Notes under the pieces: generated by a model
Seen by the model: only the letters and a program-made list of their open reading frames with translations
What the model was told of the DNA's origin: nothing
The model's database searches: none
From: Amoebidium appalachense
Taxonomy: Eukaryota > Ichthyosporea
Reading direction: 5' to 3'
Assembly: GCA_963693365.1 (NCBI GenBank)
Contig: CAVNZM010000003.1
Span: 3,286,001-3,350,000 of the forward strand
DNA: 64,000 nt
Translations under genes and position numbers: made by a program
Shown: piece by piece, positions 43,050-62,295 of the stretch
How the letters are laid out: each line of letters opens with the position of its first letter
Numbering within the stretch: position 1 is the first letter of the stretch

Positions 43050-44017
43050 CTAGCACCACTGTATGATACAGATACACCAGCACCACAATCCCAAACCCGT
43101 GTTAAGAAACACGTATAACACGTGCCCCTTGCGCACAGCAGCGACAAACACACCCTTGCCTGCCTTGTCCATCTTGCCCCAGGTGAAGTCGAGAACATTC
43201 TGATCCATGTCCTGAAGATGCGCTCTTACGGCGTTGCTAACGGTGCCCTGAGAAATAGATGCGTTAGCTCTCTGTTTTTAAAAGAGGGAAAGCGCGGAAA
43301 AACAGGCTACTCAAAGACACACCAAAGCTCACCGGTCTCCATCACTATCGAAGGCACGCCAAAGCTTTTACTTATGGCATAGCTACCATTCACAAGGCAC
43401 CCCAAACACGGAGGAGCAGCGACCATAGAGCACAGCAGCAGCAGAACGGCTATTTTTTAACATGTCATAAAAGTAGGAATTTCCATTCAAAAGTGGGGGA
43501 GGGGGGGGGGGGGACAGTAACCCCTCTTGTATTTATAGCTCAGAGACTGGTACAATGATAAAAGGACTCATCCAGCCACTCACCGTAGGAAGTTCGATCT
43601 TTGTCTTGCCATTAGCAGGGATCTTTGGTGCTGGAGCTGGAGCTTGCTGCAGCTGAGCTGAGAGAGCAGTCTGAACGGCAGCCTGGACCATCTCGGCAAT
43701 GCGCTCTGCCAAGGCGTTGTTCTCCTGCAGTCAACGGGTGTGTCACACTATTGGCTTTCTGAATGACGGACCCATTCGCTTCCATCACAACACTTCCTCC
43801 AAAGTGAACAAAACACACCAAAAAATTAAAGGGGGGAAGGGGGGGCAACCGTGTACATGCAAGGGAGATGACTGACAAAACACAAAACGTAAAATCTAGG
43901 TAGGGTTTACAGCGGCCTATGCAACCGAATGACCGTATCTTTAAGTTTCTGCATACCCTTGGCACGGTGTAAAAAAGAAACCCTCACCTCACGGACGATC
44001 TTCTGGAACGTGCTCAT
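43050..44017 (-). CDS. Small three-exon gene, 122 aa, unrecognised
   Basis: Exon 1 is 44017-43988 (MSTFQKIVRE, donor GAG|GTGAGG), exon 2 is 43724-43584 (acceptor TTGACTGCAG, donor ACG|GTGAGT), exon 3 is 43247-43050 (acceptor ATTTCTCAG, stop TAG). All junctions are phase 0, and exon lengths 30, 141 and 198 sum to 123 codons including the stop. The splice sites are strong. Residues 11-45 form a predicted amphipathic helix (ENNALAERIAEMVQAAVQ), followed by a Gln/Ala/Pro linker and a basic segment (PKIPANGKTKIELP), then SNAVRAHLQDMDQNVLDF and KAGKGVFVAAVRKG. The last 20 residues are Cys/Trp-rich and look unlike the rest, so the true C-terminus may use another donor in exon 3. Family and function are unknown. 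Confidence 0.6.
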
Positions 44018-44162
44018 TTCGATGGTCAACGTCTAGACGGCTGGGAAAAGACACACTAACGCTACACAGGACAGAGGGTAGCTGCAAGAAGAAAAGTCGT
44101 GGACACCCTTGTCACACAGTAGCCTTTGTGACCGGGTGGAATAACTACGTCTTGTACGGACC

Positions 44163-44170
44163 TTTTTATA
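44163..44170 (-). promoter_or_regulatory. TATA box of the 122-aa gene
   Basis: TATAAAAA on the minus strand, about 147 bp upstream of the ATG at 44017. This is the same distance as in the EGF/pacifastin-like gene. Confidence 0.5.
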
Positions 44171-44179
44171 GTGCAGCCT

Positions 44180-45251
44180 TCAGCACCGGTAGAGCCTATG
44201 GCCAACCGCAGCTGGTATACGTTGCTCTCCACAAACTAGTATGGCGTGGTGCATGTGTGTTATGTGCGCCATTTTGTTGGTTTGCAAATATGCATGCAGC
44301 CTCTAACATAAACACTAAAATGTCAACCACATGTGCTAAGAACGCCCGCCAAAACAAACTGACCGTGTGTCGCAAAAACAACGTACTTTTCTCAAACAGG
44401 CGCGAACAAACGGCCTGGGGCTCTTTACGCAAGCTTGAAATTACCATGGGATGTAAAAATTATAGCCGGCTGCAGATCGCAACCGGCTACAGATTTACCT
44501 ATAACATCTAAATTATTCAACTGAAATCTCCCAAAACCGTTAGAGTATTTTTTAATTATATCCGTTATTTATATATATTCCAACTTGTAGTGCGGTTAAC
44601 AATACAAGACAGGGTTTAGGCGGAGGGGGGCTTTGCGGATGGTACTGGTCGTTGCTTTCACACAGGCCACAAACGTCAGCCAATCAAAGGAGTCGGGCAC
44701 TGGCTGCTAGCTTGTGATTGGTCCTCCTGGCGGTGCTTTCGAAGTTGTAATGTTATTGGCTTTTTTGCAATTTTTTTTTTTGGGTGATGATCTTTAGGGG
44801 CCTGGAGCTTCTTCTCTCTCTTTCTCTTTTTGGGGTCTGTTTTACTATTTTGTACGGGCCGTAATTACATCTAAATAGAAGAACAGCAAGGCTGTACCAT
44901 TGATTTCACGGTTTCTGACATCATGCGCATGCGCGCGTGATCCATGATCATGATCGGGATGCGTGATTATGTCTTAGGCAGCTGGCTGTGGCAAATGGTT
45001 TGTTCTTCAAAAAATAATTTCTATATAATAATTAATAGCATAATTTTTATTGTAAATAGCAATGCTGTTTGCTCTAACAGTATTTACTCATGAGCTTTGC
45101 TTTCCACCTAAACTCATTGCTCATCGACCCCTAGACTAACGCGAAAGCAATTACGTAATCGAACGTTCAAGAGAACTCTTCGTCGATGGTGCTGGAGCCG
45201 CGCTGTTCCTACCTCAGTACCAGGTCCATAGCTGTATAATTCAGGGCGAGA
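44180..45251. other. Divergent intergenic region
   Basis: Lies between the leftward 122-aa gene and the rightward C2H2 gene, so it should contain both promoters. It holds CCAATCAAAGG-type boxes near 44680 and GTGATTGGT near 44716. A 127-codon frame at 44128-44511 has no recognisable feature and is not called. Confidence 0.4.
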
Positions 45252-49189
<3,938 letters not shown>

Positions 49190-49222
49190 TTCTAGGTGCA
49201 GTGTGGGTGTAAATTCTCTTTC

Positions 49223-49268
<46 letters not shown>

Positions 49269-49446
49269 ACACACACCAGCAGGTATCCCCATGGTTGCCT
49301 GAGCCGCAAGCACACCACCCACAAGGTGGGCGGTGCACATTCACATCTGCACACGTTTCCTAACCCACACGTGCATGTGCACATCCGCAATCACACTGTC
49401 ACGGTAGAGTCTCAGACGTGCGCGGGTGCGCACCCACACACACACA

Positions 49447-49503
<57 letters not shown>

Positions 49504-50327
49504 CCCTCACCCAACACACACACAGTGTAGACATGCATTGCACACGGCTGTGCATACACACAAACACTGGCGCCCGGCTATGCACACAATCACGTACCAT
49601 TAGCACATTTTCTGGCAGGGAAGGGTTGTTTGTGGTGGGACCAGTGTCCTAATTGTCATTTTGAACTCTGTGCTTGGGTAGACCAAATATTTCTTTAGTT
49701 TCAAGTTTCTTTTGAATCTTTTTTTTAGAACCCCCATTGCGTACGTAGCACGCGGGCGGAAGGGGGAGTTCCTATTTGGGGGGGGGGGGGGTTGGGCATC
49801 ATGTTTCCTTGCGGAGGATTTGGGAGGGGAAGGACAGGGTGTGTGTGTGTGGGGGGGGTTAAAATGTAGAGGAATTCACAGGGATGTTTTGCCAAAAAAT
49901 ACACTATAGCTGCCGGAGGTAGATCTTATTTGAGTTCTCAGTGTGGGCCTGGGTCACACTCGGCTATTAATAGCTCTTGATTCCAATTATGTCTGATTAA
50001 TTAGCAAAAGACATTGCTGTTAGCCGTGCTTTGTTGCTGCCGGCAGATGTGCTTTTCAGCACAAGTTTTATACTATTTCAATAAATTATGGCCGCAAATG
50101 CAAAGTCATTATGACCTCGGCCATTGAACATGTGCACATTTGGTTCACAAACGCCACTTCATGACACATGAAAAATGTTAGAAAGTCAGTCATCGACAAA
50201 ACATATACAGGTCTAGGGGACCGGGGATATTGATAATTATAATTATTGCAGGAAATGATACAAATCGATTATAAAGCAAGTGCTATTATTTTGCCTGTAA
50301 AATTTGTGTGTGGGAGTGTGGGTGCAC

Positions 50328-50407
<80 letters not shown>

Positions 50408-50749
50408 GGGGAGTAATGCTGCTAGTGCTACCATCAATTACTCCATTAATGGTGGAAGTGACACCGTTGCTTTCACATGACATGGGTTGCCTACACCCTG
50501 AGTCCAACCAACGGCATTGCACTCACCATTACTGTCATCATTGGACACACCCCAACGGTAAAGCAACGGCGCCAGTAAGGCTGCAAGCAACGGGAAACGT
50601 ACTAGCAACGCTGTAAGCAACGGTATCGCTTACACCATCATGTACTACCTGTGCCACGGATCCACGGTTACGGTGGCAAACAGCACATTAAATTTTCCGC
50701 CATTGCAAATAAGTCATATACATCATATTTTCCTACCTTTTTGATTATA
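49190..50749. other. No gene recognised; C, GT and G tracts
   Basis: C tracts at 49226-49253 and 49451-49502, a G run near 49780, GT then G at 50330-50406, and a copy of the AAGCAACG repeat at 50510-50640. Probably the 3' flank of the C2H2 gene. Confidence 0.45.
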
Positions 50750-50776
50750 AGAGAGAGAGAGAGAGAGAGAGAGACT

Positions 50777-50855
<79 letters not shown>

Positions 50856-50875
50856 GAGAGAGAGAGAGAGAGATG
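50750..50875. repeat. (GA)n microsatellite
   Basis: About 60 GA units with GACTCGAG and GGGG interruptions. Confidence 0.95.
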
Positions 50876-50939
50876 AGTTCAGATTGAAACGAAACTTCAT
50901 GTGCCCTGTATTGGAATGAGAGGGAGATAAGCTACCAGT

Positions 50940-51180
50940 AATTATACATATATACTATCCAGGACTCTCCAGGGGTCCGTCACGTATTCATACACCTCGA
51001 AACAGGCCCCAAAGTGTATGAATACGCGAAGTGTATATAATGTATAAGTATGATATATATACATCATGCATCATGATACATATATATATCTATATGTATA
51101 TTATGTTACATACGTGACATACATGCATACATATACTATGATATATATAGATAGTATATATATATATATACGCGAGGCGG
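50940..51180. repeat. (TA)n-rich cruciform-prone stretch
   Basis: TATATA-type DNA with ATACATCATG and CATGATACAT inverted motifs around 51055-51080 and a TA array at 51150-51171. Confidence 0.75.
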
Positions 51181-51539
51181 CACGACAGTTTCCTTATTGA
51201 ATTAACATGTATGGTGTATTGTGGTGTCCGCATACTTCAAGGGTTCAAGCTGTTTACTCGAGGCACAAGAGAGACCAGCTGCAGTCTCAGGCACGGGGAG
51301 GTGTGGTATATCCCCTCAGCATTATTATTATGTCAGCTGCAGGCACATAGATGCCTGGAGATGTTATATATCAAGCCTTTTCTTGCTACATGAAACACCA
51401 TGTAAACTAAAGAGAAAATGAATTGGATGGGTTCCCCGTTTTTTATTATTGTTTTTTTTTATAATTATTATTATATATGCGGGCACCCCCTGGAACACTC
51501 GGTTACAGCTTGTGTGTGCGTGCACGTGCCGTCCGTGTG

Positions 51540-51557
51540 TGCGTGTGTGTGTGTGAC

Positions 51558-51621
<64 letters not shown>

Positions 51622-51647
51622 TGTGTGTGTCTGTGTGTGTGTGTGTG

Positions 51648-51678
<31 letters not shown>

Positions 51679-51792
51679 CTGTGTGTGTCTGTGTGTGTGT
51701 GTGTGTGCAAGTGTGTGTGCAAGTGTGTGTGTGTGTGTCACCACTGTGTGTGTGTGTGTGTGTGACGGTGTGTGTGCGCGCGTGTGTGTGTT
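51540..51792. repeat. (GT)n array with internal duplication
   Basis: GT arrays. CTGTGTGTGTCTGTG followed by GTGTGCAAGTGTGTG occurs twice, at about 51620 and 51678, so about 58 bp has been tandemly copied. Confidence 0.9.
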
Positions 51793-51799
51793 AGAGTTT

Positions 51800-54235
<2,436 letters not shown>

Positions 54236-55728
54236 GTGCGTGCGAGACTCAGTGCGTGCATGGGCATGCACGTTTGTGGCTAGCGCTGTGTGTGTGATGC
54301 TCGTGTATGAGTGTTTCCGTCTCGTGCCGGTTTGTATGTTCGTCTGCGAGTTTATCCCGTTTTACCGTCTGCCATGCACATACCCCAGGATCGAATGATA
54401 AATAGAAGTAGATTAGAATTCTCGAATAGTTTGACTAGCAATGTGTAACTAAAAAACGTGCCCGCAATGCACTTCCGTTCCACAATCACCATATGCATAC
54501 ATGTCCACGATCATCAGAAAGGTAATAGTTGTATGAGAATTTAGTACATATGTAATGTTTATCAGACCTGGTGCCACGTTGTAAACAAAAAGCAAACATC
54601 CTGGCATAGCTATCTGCACCTTATGTATCTGCATTCGGGGGCCCCTATATTAGTCCAAGAGCTTGGTGAGGCACCGCGCGGCACACGCTTGCCCAAACTT
54701 TCATCGCCTAATAGTCTCACCCTGATGTGTAAGCTTCCACCCACCTACACAACAACCCTTTTTTGCTTATGACACACGTAGGCACACACACCATGTTCGT
54801 AGTGCCTGACTGGCAGACTGGAGGCCGCCAGATGCCTGTTCTCGTGGCAGTTGGCGTTGTCCGGAATCCGGATCCGCGCTCCGACGGCGACCTACAGTAC
54901 AAATATATCGCTTACTAAGTTTGTTTACCTTGTGAAGCGTTTTTAGCCAATAGAAAACTTGATAGCTGTTACCGTGACGTCACCGCGCCGCATTCCTTGA
55001 CACGATAGCATTCCTGAGGATCCATTTTGGTTCCGGTGACCAATCATATCTGCTGTCTTTATTGCGAGTCTCCAATCAAGATGTCGACTCAAGTGATTGC
55101 CACTCTTCAACAGGAGTGTAATAGCCAAGAAGGGAAAAATAAGTATAATAATATGTGCAAAAACAGATAAACTGTATCAGAAAAGTGTGTATGATATATG
55201 CAATATTTGTTATGCTTGAATAGTTGAAACAGAAGTTGAACACATGCAGTTCTAATAATTCCTGTGTGGGCATGTGATGCCATACGCGTTTCTGATTGGG
55301 CGCGCAAATCATTATGTCACGTAAGGCATTTGTCGGTATGTGAAACACCAGAAGAGTGACTGTGCCACTGACTCGTTTTCTCGGTGTGCCGGGATATCGA
55401 ATGAAGTACGAGCAACACACCTTCTCTAGGACAAACACCACTTGTTGGCCCAACCAAAAGTTATAAACTGTGGTGTTAGTTCATTTCTTTGGCTATTTAG
55501 TGTCAAAAGTGATGTTTGTGGTGGTAGAAGGGGGCCATAAGAGTTTTGCCCTTCACAGAACGTCAGTATCTGGCTTCACTGTGCACGCACCCAAGGCCGA
55601 TTGCGCCACACAACACACACTTGCGCACACAAGAAATAACTATGCAAAAACAGCTCTTAGCATAGCCTTTTCTGTGTCAGTAACCACACCCATTTTGTGT
55701 TTCATGTTCCTAAAATCACTTGTTGAAA
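54236..55728. other. Intergenic upstream of the seven-helix gene
   Basis: Unique sequence. A full TGACGTCA palindrome (CRE/ATF type) lies at 54975-54982, and CCAATCATA and CCAATCAAG boxes at about 55040-55078. A 41-codon plus-strand frame at 54793-54918 has no supporting context. No gene called. Confidence 0.4.
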
Positions 55729-57696
55729 ATGAACATGCCGATGGACACCACCACATCCAGTTGGGATGTTGGTAAAGTCGCTCCAAACGACGTCAACACA
55801 GACACACTCATGTCCATGACCGCACCACTACTAGAATCAGGCCAAGCTGCAGCCATGTCCCTCCTAATTTCTGGGCTTATAGCGGCAGTAATAGCTCTAT
55901 TGCTATCGGTATTTACGTTGTTTCTCGCAAACACACGTGGATGGCTTCTCCCATCATCACGGGCTTTGGCACTCTTGGTCTTCTGCTTGCCCCTGCTGGG
56001 GTGGGCCATGTCTGGCGTGGTCGAGGGTGTTTTCTGGGCTCAGAATCCGCCTCTTGTCGAGCCACTAATGGTAAGAGTTTTCCGTCTTTACATGTTCATC
56101 TAAACATCAGATGCGTGAAAATAATTCGTGATCACGTACCTGCCTGCTATGGCTAGTGCACAGCCATTAGAAACGATGTAAGACAAAGGCAATGAAAACA
56201 GCCGAACACGTAGAAACTTCTCCACAATAACCTGTGAGGAAGAAAAAGGGAAGGGAGGGAACACACAACCTGACGTCTTTCATCTCGCTTTGCCCATTCT
56301 GAATGCTTCACGAATGCTTCACCATCATCCCTGCATTTGCGAGGTGTCTCTCCTCCGGCAGTTTGGTGGTTCTCTACATGTACACGTGCAGTGAGTTCTG
56401 TGTGGCTGTGATAGTTTTGGGTGCACTCGAAAATTTATAATCGGATGCAGGTCAAACTAGCTCGCATACATTCCATACATTCCAAAACACCCTATTTATC
56501 CGCTCTTAACCAATCATCCTTCTCCACAGTCCGTAGCCGAGCCAATCATCACGTTCCTCGTCGTTCCCCTCCGCATCATTGGCCTGCTCGTCCTTCTCCT
56601 CCGCCTGGTGGTCTCCTACCACCGCCTACCCACGCTATGTTCCTGGCCCCCACACTTCAACCCCAACGACAGCCCCAAAGTATATCGTCAGGGCCCCATC
56701 TGGGCCACCAAGGTTCTATTTTTGTCCCTCCTTCCTTTTATTAGCGTCTTTGTTGCGCACATGGTAGTGATTTTCCACATCCGCCCATCGATACAACTAC
56801 AGGACGTGATCGGAGCGAGGATCAGGTTTTCCTTTGCCGTTATCGAGGGAGTTTACATCCTCGTAGTTTCCACGCTCCTGTGCGTTCTTTTCCCCGTCGC
56901 CAACGCCATCAAGCAGTTTGACCTTCACGTCATGAGAACCGCCGCGACGTCCCTCCTCACCCTCCTAATCTACCTTCTGGTGACGTGCGCGCTCGAATAC
57001 TACCGCATGCAGCCGAAGACTTTTGAGAACATGAGGGACATGCAACACAAGATTGAAGCTGTCGCGTTGGCACAAACTGTCCTTTATCATGTCAACATGT
57101 ACCTGAATATTGCCCTATGGTGCCTCCTTTACTACGCGGCGCGGACCATCGAAATCGACGCGAAATCGGAGGGTGTGGGTGTCGGCCGGCGGCAGTCGAC
57201 CAAGCCCTCCACCGTCTACCCGTCGTATCTTGCGAGCGAGAGCGTGACTTTAATCACGGACGAGAAAAAGGCACCGCAAAAAGTTAAGGAGAAGCCCGTA
57301 GGGAGCACGGTTGTGTCTCCGTCGAGCGATACCTTCAACTACAAGTACACTACCGCCGCACCTTTGACGTCGAGGCTTTCTAATAGCCCAAGTCAGGATT
57401 GTCTGTTTACCAATCATAATCCTCTGTATCGTCAGGATTCCGGGCTGACGCGACAGGATTCGTTGTATCGGTACAGTAGTGTCGGGAGTATCTCTTCTCC
57501 AAAGCTAACTCGGAATTTTGAGGCGTTGACGCGGCCGCGGAGCGAGAGTGTTGGGAGGGAGCAAATGAGGAGGATAGCAAAGCTTAACCAATCAAAGAAG
57601 AGGTTGAGCTGGGAGAAGAGCCAGCCGTTGGCTAATATCATCCTGATGGACAGTCAAGAGGAGATTGCTAACTGCGTACGCACGAGCAGCGTATAG
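55729..57696 (+). CDS. Seven-transmembrane, GPCR-like protein, two exons
   Basis: Exon 1 is 55729-56070 (donor ATG|GTAAGA), exon 2 is 56530-57696 (acceptor TTCTCCACAG). Phase 0; 502 aa. A hydrophilic N-terminus of about 39 residues precedes seven hydrophobic segments at roughly 40-68, 78-103, 115-143, 172-197, 213-238, 250-271 and 291-319. A 180-residue Ser/Arg/Lys-rich tail follows, with RQDSGLTRQDS and RRQST motifs that resemble basophilic kinase sites. N-out, seven helices and a long charged tail fit a plasma-membrane receptor. No sequence signature of a named GPCR class was identified; SYHRLP follows helix 3 where an E/DRY-like motif would lie. The downstream ATGs (MNMPMD) are close, and the first was used. 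A different seven-helix membrane family remains possible. Confidence 0.75.
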
Positions 57697-58237
57697 GGCA
57701 TAGACTGAGTATGACAGTAAGATTTGTTTTGGTTTCCTTTTCCTTTATCCTTTTTCTTTTCTTTTCCTACTTTTTTTTTCTTTTTTTTTTTTTTTTTCCC
57801 TCGGTTGTTTCCTGTTTCTCTCTATTTCTTTTTGGTGGTGATTTGTGCGTTCTTTGGAGGTCGATCTATGAGGGTTGTTTGTGCTATCCTCTCGAAGCCC
57901 AGAACGGTTGTTGGGGTGTGAGCGGTCAAGAATTCTAATCCATTGTGTTTAGAGTTGTGAGAACAAAAGCCCACATGAGCTGCTTTCTCTTCCGTTAGAC
58001 TTAACGTAAGACATTTCTGGGTTTTTTTTATTAGCCACTTCTCATGGTACAAATGCCCACACTACAGAGAGCAATTTTTCGTATTTCGTACGTCAAATTG
58101 GATACAAATGCCGTTTTCCGTATACAGATTTATGTAATGTAGGTGCCGTTTGTTGATACAGACAGAGATTTTATCTAGCACACCTTGCCGGCTCAGGTCT
58201 GGCTGGGCCTAGCTACCGAATCTATTCCCCCCCATCC

Positions 58238-58269
<32 letters not shown>

Positions 58270-60473
58270 TTTTTCCCCTCTTTTTTTTCTGTAGGAATGC
58301 CTGGTAGCATTATCAGATTGTGTTTTATGGTAGGCCATGAGTCATTGACCCACATGCCCACCTGTACGACCGGTAAACACATACTCTACGTGAAATAAAA
58401 AAAAAAGTTTTAAGCGAACATCGCTGATGCCTGACATATTGCCAAGCTAGCTGGGCCACGTGCGCATTCGTATATCATACTCTTCCCAATCTTCATCTCC
58501 CACACATCAGTACAAGGTGGACCGAAGGCCACACCATCCAACGACGGTCACCTCGAATTTCCTACCTGTATATGGGTTGGCGGGACCTGGTCGGCACATT
58601 CGGTGATGCGCTCGCGTCCAATAGAATAGGTCAATTTAGGGTTTAAGAGGTGATTGCTGTGACACACCATTTCTCTCGATTGTGGGGCCTGCTCGCCTCT
58701 TCTTCCAGGTAAAAAATGCTCAAGCACTCGTTCGGGTTGTGAAGTGTCCCACAATTAAAGGTTTTATGCGGTATCAAAGCTTTTTATGAGCTAAACAATC
58801 ATAAAGCTGAAATAAGGTCCGGTCTATTCGGCTTACACTCCTCTACATAACTTTATGCCACATGCATGATCTTTCGCCAATAGAGAAGCAAAAGCATGTT
58901 TCTGGCTTGCTCTTGATGTTGATTCATTTGTGGCTAAAAAATACACAGTACGTCACCTGTTAATATATATCAATATTTTTATATAACATTTCGGTGCTTT
59001 TGACGTCGTGCACTAATTAATATTAATGTTTGTAAGTTATGTAACGGTTTATCTAATGAACGTTCTCTGTGTGAACCCCATGCGACACATCATACGTATA
59101 CATGTCATACATCATAGCCACGAATCCAATCACAAGCAGGTCTACCTCAGGATTTAATGCCGGGCAGGCTATCGGGCTGCTCAGGACTACATTGAACCCT
59201 AGCCAATCCTTCATTGCCATATATAGATAAGAAATTCGAGGTGACGGTACATAGATAGTACAGGGGTAAAACCCACGCAGATAGTACGATAGTACAGGGG
59301 TAAAACCCACGCACAAGACCAATGATTAGAGACGTCGACATATTCAGTTATCACCATACCAAATGCCACCATGCATCACACCAGCTGAGATTACAGTGCA
59401 CGTGTTTCTCCGACTTTCTGAACCAGTCGGCGAAGGCAGGTTTCCGGGATATGATTGGTTGGCGGTTTGACTGCAAAAAGCTGATTAGTTCGGAAAGTCA
59501 GTGGAAGCGTACTAGGCAAGATCGTTGCACTTTATTGGCCACTTAGAATCAACTGCCGTTTTTATGCCTTGCGCAATCGCAGTGGCAAAGTGCTACACGC
59601 AAAAAGGTTATGGATTGTTGGCCAGACCAGCTGGCAGGCTTTAGAAATATAACGATTGCAATAACCCCCCCCCCCCCCCCCCCCCCCCCCCACCCCCCCA
59701 AAAAAAATTAGAAATAAAATAAAAATAAAAATAAAAATAAAACAAAATAAAAATGAAAATAAAAATAAAACAAAATAATAAACCCCTATAAAAAAAGGAA
59801 AAAGGGAGAAAGAAGGGTGGGAAGACATAGCAGTACGTAGGTCGACCGCATACACCTCGATACTACTTTTGTATGGTTATCCACATATCCAAGTGTAGAT
59901 ATCACCGAAAATTTGCATACCCGCACACATTCCCGTGTAAACAAGTGTCAACAATGTGTTGAAATGTTGTACACGTGACCTTGTATACCCACCCAATGAT
60001 AATACCAATGTTGACAAACATCACATGCTGGTACACACCACAAATAAAACATTATTTCCCTTGATATCACAACGAAGTCCAGCAGCCACCCAAAAAACAA
60101 GGAAAATTCAGACATATCCAACTTCATAGGTCCAAACATGGCCCGCTTTCCAAGATATTCAAAACTGATGCAGGCCACACAGAACAAACTATTCAGTGCG
60201 AAAATAACCCCTATTTGGTCAACCAGTATATCTCAGACACCGCAGTGAAATTTCATGTGAAATTCGCAAGTCACCTTGCAGTTAACCTAGGGACAGATCA
60301 TATATATATATATACCATTGCATAACCACAAATCATACCAATCGAATCCAAATCCACTCACCAATTGGAATATGTCGCAAACTATCCGGCAACTCTACTG
60401 ATAGTAATTATTCCAAAACTATCCACTATTCGAGATATACCAATTGATATACCAAATTTCCCCCAAATTCCCA
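57697..60473. other. Intergenic, no confident gene
   Basis: T-rich DNA follows the seven-helix stop (57768-57799). AATAAA at 58394-58399 may end its transcript. A C/T tract lies at 58228-58272. At 59664-59775 a C tract runs into A7 and AAAAT repeats. A minus-strand frame at 60187-59948, with an acceptor-like CTGAG upstream, encodes a hydrophobic segment (SLFFGWLLDFVVISREIMF) and could be an isolated membrane-protein exon; evidence is too weak to call. Confidence 0.4.
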
Positions 60474-60562
60474 CTAGTCGTCCAGATCTGATAGGCGCAA
60501 ATCCTCCACCACGTCATCCTGTTCGTCCTCGCTGGCCCCGGCGGGAGTCGCCCGGGTTTTGG

Positions 60563-60625
<63 letters not shown>

Positions 60626-60647
60626 GTGGGTGTGTGTGTGTGTGGGT

Positions 60648-60698
<51 letters not shown>

Positions 60699-60976
60699 AG
60701 TCCGTGGTCAGCATCAACCAATACAATTGATTTGGGCTGGAAAAAAAATGCACCCATTCACGCGTGATTACACACACATCTCGACGTACATAAGATTACA
60801 TGCACACAGCTTCACATTAACCTGCCTATGTGCACGTGTGCATCTGTCTACTTGGCTCGTTTAGCATGCTTCCGCTTCTCACTGTGCATAAAGACAAACA
60901 GCGGAACATACAGCGACCAAGATGGGTGGAAGCGGGAGAAACTCGGTTGTGTCTATGCGTGACGCGCTTCGCATGT

Positions 60977-61029
<53 letters not shown>

Positions 61030-61549
61030 CTCAACAACAACATCGTTGGTACGTCATCTGATTAACGTGTGTCCCTATGTGTGTGCTCGTTACGCAGTGG
61101 GTGAACTAACAGCACACACACACACACACACACAGACACACAAACCCACACCCACACCAACACACACCCACACATCAATACGTACTTGCTCTTCTTTCCC
61201 GGTGAAGCAGGCTCCACCTTCTTCTCCTCCTTCTCCTTCTTCCCCTTCCCCTTCTCTTTCACCTCCTCCTCTTCCTCTTCCTCTTCCTCCTCTCCCTCCT
61301 CCCCTTCCTCCTCCTCTCCCTCTCCCTCCACATCACTTCCGCTATCCATATCCATCCCCTCTCCCTCCCCATCGCTCTCATAGTCGCTTTCATCTTCGCT
61401 GTTTTCTTCATCTGCGGCTGGGCGGCGGCCCTTCTTCGACTTCATGTCTTTGTCTACTGCCTCCTGTGGGGGTAAAAGTGTGTGCGTCAGAATGGGTGCA
61501 TGCATGTGTGTGTGTGTGTGTGTGTGTCAGAATAGTGTGTGTGTCAGAA

Positions 61550-61616
<67 letters not shown>

Positions 61617-61619
61617 AGA

Positions 61620-61670
<51 letters not shown>

Positions 61671-61673
61671 AGA

Positions 61674-61706
<33 letters not shown>

Positions 61707-61800
61707 AGAATGTGTGTGTGTGTGTGTGTGAGTGTGTGTGTCTGTGCGTGTGTGTTTTTGTCAGAATGGGTGATGGGGGGGGTTTGTCAGAATGAATAAT

Positions 61801-61835
<35 letters not shown>

Positions 61836-62255
61836 ATGTGTTTGTGTATGCATGTGTGACTTTCTGTGTGTGAGCATGTGTGTGCATGTGCATCTATAAC
61901 TAATTGAGTGTGCTAGTTACAAGATCCATTTATCAATACACCAATGAGAATGATTACATAAAACATAAAGCATCTAAAATCATTACCTGGAATGCCTCTC
62001 TGCGTGCCTGCTCTGTCTGCTGCCATGACTTGAAATATTTCTGGAGGGGTGCATCCCCCTTGGCCCGCAGATTCTCCTCCCACTCCGCCTGATTGTTCGG
62101 GACGAGAGCCAGTCAGAACACACGAGCGGTAACCATACATGGAGGATACAAACAATCCCACCAATCATCAATCATGCAGGCATCGAATTTTTCGTAACAA
62201 CATTTCAGTGTCACGGTGCAGTGAGCAGATTCACGTACATAGTCCAACATCAAAA

Positions 62256-62295
<40 letters not shown>

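Noticed and set aside
44128-44511. 127-codon plus-strand frame
   Set aside because: Overlaps the TATA box and 5' flank of the minus-strand 122-aa gene; no recognisable feature.
54793-54918. 41-codon plus-strand frame
   Set aside because: Plausible composition but no splice, promoter or homology support.
59948-60187. Hydrophobic minus-strand frame of 80 codons
   Set aside because: Protein-like and possibly a membrane segment, but only a weak acceptor and no partner exon could be found.
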